Origin: Physocladia obscura
Lineage: Eukaryota > Chytridiomycota > Chytridiomycetes > Chytridiales > Chytriomycetaceae
NCBI GenBank assembly: GCA_027596945.1
Contig: JADGJH010000957.1
Span: forward strand, 1-12,831
Direction: 5' to 3'
Length of the DNA stretch: 12,831 bases
Shown here: positions 1 to 10,106 of the stretch, one piece after another
How the letters are laid out: every line of letters begins with the position of its first letter
Position numbering within the stretch: the first letter of the stretch is position 1
Notes under the pieces: generated by a model
Seen by the model: only the letters and a program-made list of their open reading frames with translations
Databases searched by the model: none
Told to the model about the DNA's origin: nothing
Translations under genes and position numbers: made by a program

Positions 1-31
1 AGTCAGCACTACTAATCATCTCAAATAATAG

Positions 32-511
32 CCTGTGCTATTTGCGCGGTCTATTACCGAAAACATCAAGTACGGAAACGAAAAAGCAACGATGGTGGAA
101 ATTGTACAAGCTGCCAAGGATGCAAACATCTACGACTTTATTTCTTCACTCCCTAACGCCTTTGAAACTTTTGCTGGAGAACGCGGAGCGCAGCTATCTG
201 GCGGTCAGAAACAACGAATCGCGATTGCTCGCGCTTTGGTGAGAAATCCAAAATTTTTGCTTCTTGATGAAGCTACGAGTGCACTTGACACGGAATCTGA
301 GGCTGTGGTCCAGGATGCTTTAGACAGGGCTTCTGTTGGAAGAACAACCTTGGTTGTTGCGCATCGGTTGAGTACAATCCAAAACGCTGATTGTATCTTT
401 GTTTTCAAAAATGGGCGCGTGGCTGAGAAAGGAACACATCAACAGCTCCTCGAGTTGAAGGGTATCTATCATGGACTTGTTGAACAACAACGTTTGAATT
501 CGGCTGGTTAA
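32..511 (+). CDS. ABCB-type ABC transporter, last exon (C-terminal nucleotide-binding domain)
   Basis: This is the 3' end of an ATP-binding cassette exporter whose earlier exons lie left of the window. Bases 1-31 read as an intron end: a branch-like ACTAATC at 11-17 and an acceptor AG at 30-31. The exon then opens in phase 0 with [15 protein letters not shown], the segment just after the Q-loop of P-glycoprotein-type domains. In order come the ABC signature LSGGQKQR, Walker B with catalytic Glu (LLLDEATS), the D-loop SALD, and the switch histidine in VAHRLST. The domain ends with a short tail and TAA at 509-511. Everything needed in this half of the domain is present, so nothing suggests decay. 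The order of motifs and the short tail fit the second NBD of an ABCB full transporter or the only NBD of a half transporter; I cannot tell which. Substrate is unknown. Confidence 0.93.
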   Translation, partial: PVLFARSITENIKYGNEKATMVEIVQAAKDANIYDFISSLPNAFETFAGERGAQLSGGQKQRIAIARALVRNPKFLLLDEATSALDTESEAVVQDALDRASVGRTTLVVAHRLSTIQNADCIFVFKNGRVAEKGTHQQLLELKGIYHGLVEQQRLNSAG

Positions 512-534
512 ATAAAATGTGAATTTCGTCCTTG

Positions 535-540
535 AATAAA
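535..540 (+). terminator. Likely polyadenylation signal of the ABC transporter gene
   Basis: A canonical AATAAA lies 24 bp past the stop codon. Another AATAAA at 511-516 overlaps the stop itself and is less well placed. The stretch 541-730 is AT-rich, holds no gene, and separates this gene from the convergent phosphatase gene. Confidence 0.5.
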
Positions 541-730
541 AACATTTGTAACGTACAACCAGTTGGTCTTTATCGATTTTTTTTTTCCTAAATGTTCTCA
601 ATTATATCATGTGAGTTTGTTATTTTCAGTTGAAAATTTGCGATCTTATCAAATAAAGCAAGTTTGGGCTCGACGCAACTAATATTCTTTTCCCCCTCGA
701 AATAAATACACGCTAGGCAACACCATGATG

Positions 731-2291
731 TTAAAGAAAAAATTCTGAAACAACTGGGTTTGAAAATGTTGAGTTTCCGTTGATAGCAACGCCATTCGAG
801 CTCATTGACGAGATTTCTCGAACAAGTCCACCACCACCACCACCAGTGACACCACTTCGGCTAATACCGCCGCCACGTCCTCGTATCCTGCTCACCTTTT
901 TTTGCTCCAGAACAATATCTTCAGATGCCAAGACCTCATCATCATCAAACATTCCACCACCACCAATATTAGTAGAAGCCGCAACAATAGCACCACCATC
1001 TCGATTCGGTGCAACACGCGCGTCATCTGGACACGGCCCAAATACATTAAAAAACCGCTCAAGTCCAACGCCAATCTGCAACACACTCGCAAGATTTCCC
1101 GCGCGGTAGCAGTAATTCGGCGCACTCCACACGGTGCTCACAAGATCATCAAACAGAACTTGGTACCCTTCCATGCACAATTGGTGGGCGCGGCAAATGT
1201 GGCCGAGATCGTTTGTTGCGAGGAATTGGGCGGTGACAATCTTGCCAAAAAGGTATCCGGCGCCGCGTGGAGATATCTGGAAGTCACCGCGCATATCATC
1301 AGAGGCGGAGGATGAGGCTGCGGTGAAACGGAGGCTGGCTGCGGGCGTTGTTGCTGTTGTTGCTGTTGCTGCGGGTGCTGGATCTGACCACACAAGATCG
1401 GCCATTGGGCCCTCGTGTGGAAGTTCTTTGAAGCGGTCAATTACTTTAATTTGGTCGAGTGTGTGAATAGACGGTGAGAGTCCTGTATTGATTAACATTT
1501 ACTATTATATATCACCTCTGCTGCAAAATCATATCTCTCCCGTCTTTTTTTTTTTTTTTTGCTTCGCTCACGTTTTTTCATGCGCTTTGTCGGTGTGGTG
1601 CTGCTCAGTGTTTCTCGCTTTGAAGTAAACATTAGTTACCGCCATGAACACAAAAGATTGCATCTTCAATAACAGCACCAAGTACAAGATAGTCGAAAAA
1701 ATCCGTAAAGTACATCCAGACATTTGAGTTGCCGTATTTGCGCAGGCATTCGGTGTAAAAGCCATAAGTCTGCAATGCAATAATGATTGTTAATTATTAT
1801 TTATTTTTTTTTTTTAAAATAGCTACAGTAAACCATTGTTACAGCGCGAGATTCATGATTACCCCTGATTAAAGTAATTCGATGCGGGTGTCTGATTTTA
1901 AGACAAAGAAGAAGGGCAATAGTTTCGACCGAAAAGAAGCCACGGTCAACATAATCGCCTAAGAATACATAGTTGACGTCCTGTACAGTTGGCGATATAG
2001 TTGATACAAATAGAATAGAAAAGGTTGAATTGATTAGATGCTAATCAGGTATCAGACAGTAGCGGTTTATAAGAATACCGGACAGTAACCGGCAATCTTG
2101 AAGATTTCGAGTACGTCGTAAAACTGACCATGCACATCGCCAACGACAGTGACCGGCGCAGCGACCTGGCGCACGTTGCCTTCGCCGGCCAGCACCGCCT
2201 TGCCTAGCTCGCACAGTTCCTTGACCACCGCCTCACTGAGAAGTTGCCGCTGGTAACACTGCGAAATGCACAGATCAATATCAATGCCCAT
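731..2291 (-). CDS. PPG1: Serine/threonine protein phosphatase catalytic subunit, Ppg1-like (PPP family)
   Basis: Four exons on the minus strand: 2079-2291, 1834-1980, 1640-1769 and 731-1482, giving 413 residues in frame. All six PPP metal ligands are visible: D52 and H54 in GDVHGQF, D80 in GDYVDRG, N112 in RGNHE, H162 in CVHGG and H263 in RAHQL. Within the PP2A/PP4/PP6/Ppg1 group, the segments [40 protein letters not shown] and [20 protein letters not shown] match yeast Ppg1 best. A low-complexity insert (about 199-232) after WSDP sits where Ppg1 also carries one. Residues from about 318 form a Gly/Ser/Asp-rich tail that ends in EFFL, echoing the YFL terminus of PP2A-like enzymes. In yeast Ppg1 acts with the Far complex; that role here is inference. 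The start was chosen because MGIDIDLC aligns with the family N terminus; an upstream in-frame ATG at 2352-2354 is possible. Departures from consensus are listed in the findings. Confidence 0.93.
1346..1379. repeat. GTT/GCT trinucleotide-rich tract inside PPG1 exon 4
   Basis: An imperfect run of GTT and GCT triplets. Read on the minus strand it encodes the Ala/Thr-rich part of the insert that follows WSDP in the phosphatase. Such tracts expand and contract easily, which fits the variable length of this loop in Ppg1 proteins. Confidence 0.6.
1545..1560. repeat. T16 homopolymer in PPG1 intron 3
   Basis: Sixteen consecutive T on the plus strand (A on the coding strand), inside the 157-nt third intron (1483-1639), the longest intron of this gene. 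It is a likely place for assembly length error but does not affect coding. Confidence 0.8.
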
Positions 2292-2362
2292 TGCAAACTG
2301 CCTTTTATAGAAGAAAGCAATACAACAAAATGTGCAATACCTATTGCAAACCACCTTTTATA
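2290..2362 (-). repeat. Imperfect direct repeat spanning the PPG1 start codon and leader
   Basis: On the minus strand TATAAAAGGCAGTTTGCAAT leads directly into GGGCATTG at the start codon (plus 2290-2309 and beyond). A second copy, TATAAAAGGTGGTTTGCAAT followed by AGGTATTG, lies 53 bp upstream (2343-2362 and flank). The first 20 bases agree at 18 positions. The upstream copy has ATA where the downstream copy has the initiator ATG. TATAAAA resembles a TATA box, but the downstream copy is too close to the ATG to serve as one. Confidence 0.7.
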
Positions 2363-2417
2363 CAAAAAAGAAAGAAGAAAACGCAAGGAAATAAGCGTGC
2401 TTCATGAGTCAGGATTA

Positions 2418-5400
2418 TTATCCCTGTGCCTTCGCAACCACTGCGTCTATCGGCGTTGCAACCCATCGTCCATCAGAATCACCTACCGCGCCACCCGCAT
2501 ACACATACAACACCCCATCATCAATGTAAAATTGCACGCCTTTTCGCGAACTCGTCTCGCCAACAAGTCGAAACACTGGCTTCCCTCCAACATGCGTCTT
2601 CCCACTCCCACCACCACCACTGCCGCCAACCGCAGGCAACAGCGCAAGCCCTGCCGCCGCAGCTGTCCGCTCCAACAGCTCTTGAAAACCAAGCTGCGTC
2701 TCCTTCCGCGCACGCAGCTCTGGCAGCCCAGCAACACCACTCGAAGCACTCGCTTTCGCAAGCCTTGCTCCTTCAACATCGCCACCACCAACGTGATCGC
2801 GGTCCGCAACTGGCACAATCCGCGGCACGGGCCCCAAATTTTCCCCTTCACGCAGTCCCAGACTCTTGTTCATCAGATCCAATCCAACTTTAAACCCCTC
2901 ACACACTCCACGCATCGCTCCGACATCCTCCGGGAAAAACCCGCGCCACGCCGTATACCACCGACTCACCTCACCATACGACACCATGGTGCCACCAGAC
3001 GAAGACGACAGCCACAGCCACAGCACTTGCACCCATTTCGGGAAAAACTCTGTCTCAAGAAGATGCGAAAATACATGGCCCGGGAAGACAGCGCGCCACG
3101 CCAGTACGCTCGTCAACACGCGGTTGTCTTGATGCGCTGGGTTTATATGAAAATCGTGCCGCAGCGCCGATACGAGTTTCGGGAGAATGTGTCGTGTCAT
3201 GAGTGCATTAAATTGCACACCCGGAAGAACTTGCGCCCATGGCGTGAGCAGCGCAAGAGTTTGCGTCGTTTGTTCAACAACGTCAAAATCGGGGGATGAC
3301 AGATGAATTGAGAGTTTGTGGCGAATAGAGTCTGAGAGCGTGCGTCGAAATCGGCTGAGTGTGATAATGGGTAGCCATGGAAAGAGCCATGTGTGTGGAA
3401 GAGGCCTGGAGATATCAGAGCTGTTTGTATTTTCGCGGGGATTCCATAATACAATTGCTGATTCGAGTTTGGGAATAATTAGTTGGTTTATAATGTTTGC
3501 ATGCAACCAGGGCGGGAGGAGATGAGGGGATGATGGATTTGAGAGTTCTGGAAGACCGTTTGAAATGATTATATCTGGCGACGGATTCCAAGGATACCAA
3601 AGCTCCAAAAAGTTTGTGCATGGATCTGGATTTCTCGGGTCCCAATTATTGCTGAACAGAAAAAAATTTTAGACATGGGAAAAAATAAATTTAAAAAAAA
3701 GCAACTTACTTTATGTCTTGTCTGACTTTGGGCATCCAGACGTTAAACATCATACTTTCATATGGAGTCATCGGTCGCAAATTTTTGGACGAACCACCAC
3801 CGCCATCACCGCTTGTTTTTTTAACAGAAAAACGAAACAAAGTCCGCCATTTCTTAAAACTTTCCAACCCAAATTCTGGTTCATCGAGTGGTGACCAATT
3901 TAAAAGCATCCGTTTAATCAACGGCGCCATTGCACCAATAACAAGCGAATCTAATCGATGCTCTACATACTCATCAAAATACTCGCTTTGAATTTGCTGA
4001 AAGTATCCAGAAAACGCCTTATCAATATCATCCAACGTCACTCCACTGCTACCACCACCACCGGAAATCATAAACCTCTTTTCAAGCTTCTTCCCTTCCG
4101 CAACTACCTTCTCGGCAATCCCAACAACAATCTCCAACCGTGTTTTTTTCAGTTCAAGAACGCGCCGGCGATTCACCATTGTAAATACCTCCATTTCGCT
4201 TTTGGCGATATTCTTGGTCTCTAGCGTCAACGCCCGCGTCAACCGCACCAGATCCAGTTCCGCCTCAGAAGCCATGGTACGCACGTTGTATCGCAGTTCA
4301 ACGAGATGCGACGCGGCTTCTTTGAGAGCGGCAATCTGCGAGATACTTGTCGATTGGGAAATGTTTTCGAGCTCGCGCGCTTGAGCGCCCGTCATGTCAA
4401 TGATTTTTGTTGACTTTGCGGTTGTGGTTGACTCTTGCGCTTCTTTGATCAATTCTTCGGCGGTTTTGTACGAAACTTTTTTGTTTTTTCGCGCAGATTT
4501 TTTCGACGTTGGTTGTTGCTTCCATTCGCTTGTGGAGATTTTCGGTATTGCGGTTGACTTCTTTTTTTTCTTTGCGACGTCGCCACCATCCTTGTAATCA
4601 TCAGATTCAGATTCTTCACCATTCTCAGTACGTCGTATCTTCTGTTCAGTTTTAACAGTCTCTGTCCGTTCATCGAAACCTCGATGTCCCAGCCCCATTT
4701 TCTGCGGTCGCACCTTCACATCAATTGGGTTCACAATACCAGTTCCTTGGCGACCAAGTCCTTCACCCGGCTTGTAATTCATTTTTTTCAGGAAGGACAG
4801 CCATTTTCCATCCTTATCAAACTTCATAAAATCCTTGTCTGGTGCAGGGTTCAAACGTGATGAGTTTTTTTGGGTGCGAGCGTCCAGAACTATTGGCTTC
4901 GACGGTTTAATTTCGGGTTTCGATGATTTTTTTACATTCGGCTGGTTTTGTGGTAGCTTTTGTTTTGGCGGTTCATTCGATGGCTGTTGGGTAGAGAAAA
5001 ACGAAAACGCAGCATTCGCAAGACCCATTCCAGCGTGAGATGACAATTCTTCTTCTTCTTCTTGTTCTTTATTGCGGTCGCGCATTTGTTTCTTTTTCGG
5101 GTGCTGGTGTCCATCGTCAGAATTTGAATCCGAAACGTTGATTAAATCTGACTCCGAATCAGCTTCATTCTGGTTGTTTTTCTCGCCATTATTGTCCGAA
5201 TCTGAGTTTGAGTCGTCGTTGTCAATATTGTCATTATCGGGATTGGCATCGGTTTCGCCGTCACTGTTGCTGCCAACAGAGTTTTGCGCAGTTGAAACAG
5301 AAGTTTTGACAAAAGAGATTCCCTGCTGTCGCTGTGGATTGAATCGCGAACTGTTCCTATCATCGTTCTGGTCGGCAAATATTCCGAGAGCAGCGTCTTC

Positions 5401-5631
5401 TTTGGTGAATCTGCGGCCGCCGCGCTGGTTTGGATCTTTATTTTTATTATATTAGTTTACAGTATTATTATACTCAATAGACGTACTCCGAAACAAATGA
5501 GCTTCATCGCGCTCATCAGCTGTCATTCCTGCATAATATTCGTTGCTATCGCCATTGTTGTTGTTGTTGCTTTCACTGTCGTCGGATGAATCAAAGCCAT
5601 CGTCCAATCGTTGTTTCTTCCGACGTGCCAT
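2418..5631 (-). CDS. TFIP11: Tuftelin-interacting protein 11 / Ntr1 (Spp382) homologue, G-patch spliceosome-disassembly factor
   Basis: Three exons: 5487-5631, 3710-5435 and 2418-3651, joined by introns of 51 and 58 nt (donors GTACGT and GTAAGT), giving 1034 residues. TFIP11/Ntr1 recruits and activates the DEAH helicase DHX15/Prp43 to take apart the intron-lariat spliceosome in the nucleus. The N terminus is Lys/Arg- then Asp/Ser/Asn-rich, and FRNPNQRGGRRFTKEDAALG matches the conserved N-terminal TIP segment; this match fixes the first splice junction. After an acidic, poly-Glu and Lys-rich stretch, the G-patch lies at about 255-302 (KMNYKPGEGLGRQGTGIVNP). A long GCFC-type region follows from about 430, with typical Trp/Pro blocks such as MFNVWMPKVRQDI, ILPKLVSAL and FFPKWVQVLWLWLSS. 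The C terminus (GVQFYIDDGVLYVYAGG) matches the family end. The start at 5631 gives MARRKKQRLDDG; an in-frame ATG at 5679 would add an implausible hydrophobic leader. Confidence 0.93.
5047..5063. repeat. TTC triplet run encoding poly-Glu in TFIP11
   Basis: A short TTC-triplet run on the plus strand gives EQEEEEE on the coding strand, in the acidic linker before the G-patch. It is minor and probably only a flexible linker. Confidence 0.6.
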
Positions 5632-5734
5632 CAAAAAATCAACAAAAAAAAATAAATAGAAACGAAATAGAACATCCAATGAAATGAAACACTGTCATAA
5701 GCAAAGGAAAATCTTCTTTAGTTTAAGTTTCAAC

Positions 5735-5740
5735 TTTATT
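5735..5740 (-). terminator. Possible polyadenylation signal of the P-type ATPase gene
   Basis: AATAAA on the minus strand, 313 bp past the nearest ATPase stop (6053) and 208 bp past the alternative stop (5948). It is the only canonical signal I found in the spacer. Its distance mildly favours a longer 3' end. Confidence 0.3.
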
Positions 5741-5894
5741 TTTGAGACTGTTTTTGGACCAATAATTTGTAAAAAAAGAAATTTTGTGGACAAATTATTG
5801 GGAATTATTTGCCAGTGGACCATCTGATATGATATTATTTTTAGTAATCGGGAATTGTGTTTAACACACATTGGCACAAACACACTAAAACACG

Positions 5895-5922
<28 letters not shown>
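5895..5922. repeat. (AC)14 microsatellite
   Basis: Fourteen uninterrupted AC dinucleotides in the TFIP11/ATPase spacer. A usable length polymorphism, with no coding consequence. Confidence 0.97.
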
Positions 5923-5925
<3 letters not shown>

Positions 5926-6052
5926 ATCTCTTACGCGCGAACTCTTTCTAACTAACCTGGTTGGATGCATCTGTAGTCCAGCAATATCAGGGTTGATATT
6001 TGTTGGGAAGACTATATGTGTACTCCAATATCAGCTGTATGTTTTTTGTTTT

Positions 6053-9000
6053 TCATAAATACTTACAGAATCGTTGAATCAAAATTCTCAGTGATGCGTA
6101 AACTATAATCAATACTCCATATGCAATACCGACCAACCAAAATAATGGATTCAAATTTTGAGATGTTTGAAAAACCCCTGTTAAACAGTTAGTAAATTGA
6201 AAAGAGATGTAATCCAATCAAAATTTTCACCATCGACTCCCGGGCAGTAACAAATAAATCCAGCAAATAAAGCACCAGTAATAATACTGATAAAAGTTTT
6301 TGGATTACTCAAAACATACTTTCCAAATGGAAGAGTGGTCCTGCATTTGCATGCGAATAAGTTGAAACACTGCTGAATCATTAGACTGTGTAAATCAAAA
6401 TATTTCAGCACATATCATGGAGTGTCCTTTGAATTAAAGTTTTATACCAAAAGTAAAAAGCAGATTGCCCCTGCGCCAAAGCCTCAAGTTGCATTGCATC
6501 TGTCTGGTGACTCTGTCAATAAAATTTGGAAAAATTTTAATTATTTTACCAAATTTGAGCCTGTCAGAGTAGTGTACGCGGGCGCCCCTGATGCAAAATA
6601 AGAATTTGGAGATTGTTGCATTGCTCTTATGTCCCAAGGAGAAAGTCCAAATACAGTTCCATCCGGATATTTACCCTTATACATTACGACAAAAAAAGCA
6701 GTTGCCGATCCAATAAATTCAATAAATCCGACTTCCAAGTAGGCCCAACTTAATCCATTACTATCTACCATAATTTCTCCATCTGGTTTCTCAAATTTGC
6801 GTTTCCAATATCTCATAGACGTGAGCATTTTCAATTTCTGCGACAATGTCAACTCGACTGGATGCCCGTCATTTCCATTTGCATCATTTGCATTTCCACC
6901 TGCATCTTCAACGTCCTCTATGCGACGTTTACGCAATTTAGCGATTGATTCCGGTGAAACCGGTATGCGCGGTGGCAGTTTCATTAGGTAATCGGATTCG
7001 GCAGGCTCCCAAGCGTAAGACAGTGAAGCAAAAAGTTCAAAACCAAGATCTACAACCAGCACCTGCAGCGAACCTATCATAGAAGGAATTGGAACGACAA
7101 CCCACAGAATAAACGGAATTACTTCTGGAATTGTATGCGTAACTGTATACTGGATGCATTTCTTGAGGTTTACGAAAATTAAGCGGCCTTCTTTAACGCC
7201 CTTAACTGTTGAAGCAAAATTATCGTCTAATAGGATCATAGATGCAGCTTCTTTGCTGACATCAGATCCAGATATATTCATGGAGATTCCAAGATCCGCT
7301 TTTTTGAGGGCAGGAGAGTCATTCACACCGTCGCCAGTGACGCCAACAATGTGGCCCAAGGACTGGGCGCGTTTGACAATCTGAAGTTTATGTTTCGGAC
7401 TTGTACGAGCAAAAATAATCTATTGTTGACGTTGGAGTTGTTGCAATTATTATTATTTCCTTTTTGAAAAAATGTTTTTCGTTAAAAAAGTGGTTGCAAA
7501 CCTCATCTTTTGAAAAAATATTGTCCCAATCTGCGTCAGTTAATTCATCAATTCTTTCTCCGTGAATAACAATGGCATGAATTTCACTTTCGGCAATTGA
7601 CTCAATTGCTCTTCCGGTCTTTTTAGCATGCAAATCTTTTGTATCAGATAGCATCAGATTGATTTTTCGACCAATTGCTTCTGCGGTAAGTGGATGATCT
7701 CCGGTAACCATCATGATTTTGATTCCAGCTTCACGACAGCGTCCAATCGCTTCACGTACTCCGTGTTTTGGAGGATCTTCAAGACTGGCAAGTCCAACAA
7801 AGCAGAGTCCAGTCTAAAAAAAATGTTAGTTCGCGAAAAAAGCAAAATATATACGGAAAAATTTCAGCTTTACCGACGGATAATTCTTTGGTTCTTTTTT
7901 GAACTCGATATTTTCTGGGTACTCACTTTCTGGCAAATTTAACATAGCAAACGCCAACACACGGTGCCCCTTTCCTGCCATGTATTCATAAGACCTGGTA
8001 AATTCATCTTGGTGATCTTGTTCCATTGTAATGGCCTCTCCATCCTTCAAAATGGTGCTGCAAATGCGCAAAATACGCTCAGGAGCACCCTTCATAAACA
8101 AAGTTAATTTTCCCGTCGCATGTGGCTTCTTGTGAATCGCCATATGCCATTTATTTTCCGAGTTGAAAGGAATTTCAAACACTTTTGGATACTTGTCTTG
8201 GAGTTGGTCAATGTCGTTGAGCTTCTGTGCTGCAAACCGAAAGAGGCCTGATTCGGTAGCATCACCGGTAATGGTGCGCTGATCTATGGGAACATCTGTG
8301 CGATCAAATCTGAAGAAAAAAATATTGTCGTTGGTTTTGGTAGACATCTTCAATAAAAATAAAAATAAAATCTAAACCTTGCTCGTGAGCACATCGCCGA
8401 AATATGCAATATCTCTTGGATACCGCTCCCGTTGTAATCGAATGCTTTTTCATCAGACGGCAAATTGGTAGCAGATAAGTTTGCACTATACAGCTTCAAT
8501 CCACACCAAAAATTAGTAGCTGTCATTTGGTTTCTAGTCAAAGTTCCTGTTTTGTCGGTAGCAAGTAGAGTGATGGCACCCAGGGTTTCAACACCACGCA
8601 AATCTTTCACAAGCACTTTCTCCGCAGCCATACGTTTCGCTGCGATTGTAAGAAGCATTGTAACAGTTGCAGGAAGACCTTCTGGAACCCAAGCAACCAG
8701 CACACCAATGGCAAAATTAAGGGCAAAAGAAATCTTGCCAGTGTTAACTTGTGCAATAATGAAGAATATGATTGCTGACAGGATGGCAACTGTTCCAATT
8801 GTTGCAACAAAATTGTTGATTCTACAAAATATATTTTAATTTCATCACTTATGATTAAAAATCTTACTCTGTTGTCATGGGACTTTTGGCTTTGTGTTCA
8901 CTTTGCGTAAGGCCAGCAATTTGCCCCAGCACAGTATTGTCGCCACATCGAATCACGATTCCATAAGCCTCTCCATTTACGGCCAGGGTACTATTAAAGG

Positions 9001-9899
9001 CCAAATTTGTTGCTTCCAGTTGATTTTGCATCGAATTATGAGGGCCTCTCTCCTGCGGTTCAGCCTCTCCAGTAAGCGATGAGTTATCGACTTTAAAATC
9101 AGTCGCAGCAATAATGAAAATATCGGCTGGAACTTTATCTCCCATTCGCACAAATACGATATCTCCGAGGACTAGTTCAGCTGCCGGCAAGTTCTTCAGC
9201 TTTCCATCACGTATTACTTGACTTTTTGAAGGAATCATGTTCTATATTTTTATTTGTTGAATTTTAAGTTTTCTTTTTCTTTTTCTTCTTGCACTTGCTA
9301 AATACCAAAAATCCTGCAAGAGCCTTTTCACTGGCCATAAGTTGTACAAATTCAATTAACGCGTTCAAAACTGCCACAGCTATGATGACGATTCCCACAT
9401 AAACCTATCATTTTTGTATCAAATATTTCGGAAAGATTGTATAATCCACTTGCAACAGTAAAAAAAAGTTACCGTGGCAATTCCATTATCAACAGGATCA
9501 ATTCCTGTAATCGAAAAAAAATTATTTTCAGTACTAAAATAAAACTAAAAATTAAAAATACCATAAACTATAAACTCAGCGACCCCGCAAAAAACTAGCA
9601 ATAAATTGAAAATACTGGCCAAACATTCCAAGTAAATAAGAATTGGGAGCTTCTTTTTCGGTGGGGACAAAATATTCGGTCCGTTATCTTTCAACCTATT
9701 CTCAGCCTCGGATTGCGTCAAGCCAAAACTAGCCGTTGGCTTGTTCGGATCTATTTTAGTTGAGTATCTTTCCGCACATTTTTCAATCGGAAGAGTGTGC
9801 TCATCCTGGAAACTTTTTTGTTACTGCAATTAAGTCTGATAACCAATTTTGAAATCTTACAATATCAAGCTTTTTGACCTCTTTTTTGGCGGGAGGCAT
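6053..9899 (-). CDS. P-type IIC cation ATPase catalytic (alpha) subunit, Na+/K+-ATPase-like
   Basis: Twelve exons: 9861-9899, 9562-9805, 9473-9504, 9306-9404, 8868-9241, 8378-8821, 7874-8309, 7502-7813, 6550-7419, 6448-6512, 6231-6385 and 6053-6177. Together they give 1064 residues with no frame conflict. This is a membrane pump that couples ATP hydrolysis to cation transport. Visible landmarks are the N-terminal [18 protein letters not shown], the A-domain [11 protein letters not shown] (where TGES is usual), the M4 motif [10 protein letters not shown], the phosphorylation site D352 in ATDKTGTLT, the N-domain [17 protein letters not shown], the hinge [15 protein letters not shown], the M5 segment TIPEVIPF, the M6 segment [17 protein letters not shown], and a C-terminal membrane block. 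Exon 3 is only 32 nt. The 37-nt intron at 6513-6549 is unusually short. The start ATG follows an in-frame TAA and has A at -3. The exact C terminus is uncertain because a perfect donor lies just before the TGA. Ion specificity cannot be read from sequence alone. Confidence 0.92.
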
Positions 9900-10106
9900 C
9901 TTTGAACGATTCACGCGGCTAGATTAGGGAATTATCAGATATTCCGTTTGATGTCAATTTTTTATGTGACAATCTTTGACCAGAAAAGATAGACAATTAT
10001 TCTCAACAAAACACAGTGCAAACAAAATAAATAAATAAATAAAAATAAAACAGAAAAAACCAAAGGAAAAATCGAAGCAAATTCGCATTCAATAGTAAGT
10101 AAATTT
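9900..10106. other. Upstream region of the ATPase gene
   Basis: AT-rich, with a TTTATT-rich low-complexity stretch on the minus strand around 10020-10050. It should contain the ATPase promoter and 5' leader, but no core promoter element stands out. No gene is seen. Confidence 0.5.

Larger units (their letters stand above)
5632..6052. other. Intergenic spacer between the ATPase 3' end and the TFIP11 start
   Basis: AT-rich spacer without a convincing protein-coding frame of its own. It must hold the TFIP11 promoter and the 3' end of the ATPase transcript. It contains an (AC)14 microsatellite, one AATAAA on the minus strand, and a possible alternative last exon of the ATPase (5948-5970). The long frame across the microsatellite translates mostly as a VC/CV repeat and is not a gene. 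Confidence 0.6.

Noticed and set aside
780..1466. Several plus-strand frames of 100-140 codons opposite PPG1 exon 4
   Set aside because: Pro/Ser-rich or Ala/Val-rich shadows of the Gly-rich phosphatase tail and triplet tract; no independent motif.
2244..3299. 351-codon plus-strand frame opposite TFIP11 and PPG1
   Set aside because: Arg/His/Pro/Thr-rich with no family motif. It mirrors the GC-rich coding sequence of TFIP11 exon 3 and runs across the PPG1 start; the minus-strand gene is supported along its full length.
5632..5679. Upstream in-frame ATG of TFIP11 (5679)
   Set aside because: It would add a 16-residue hydrophobic, Phe-rich leader to a nuclear splicing factor; the downstream ATG gives a basic N terminus more typical of the family.
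5695..5970. 91-codon minus-strand frame across the (AC)14 repeat
   Set aside because: Its core is a VC/CV dipeptide run created by the microsatellite, and the rest is low-complexity Lys/Leu. Only its first few codons (5948-5970) are considered, as an alternative ATPase tail in another phase.
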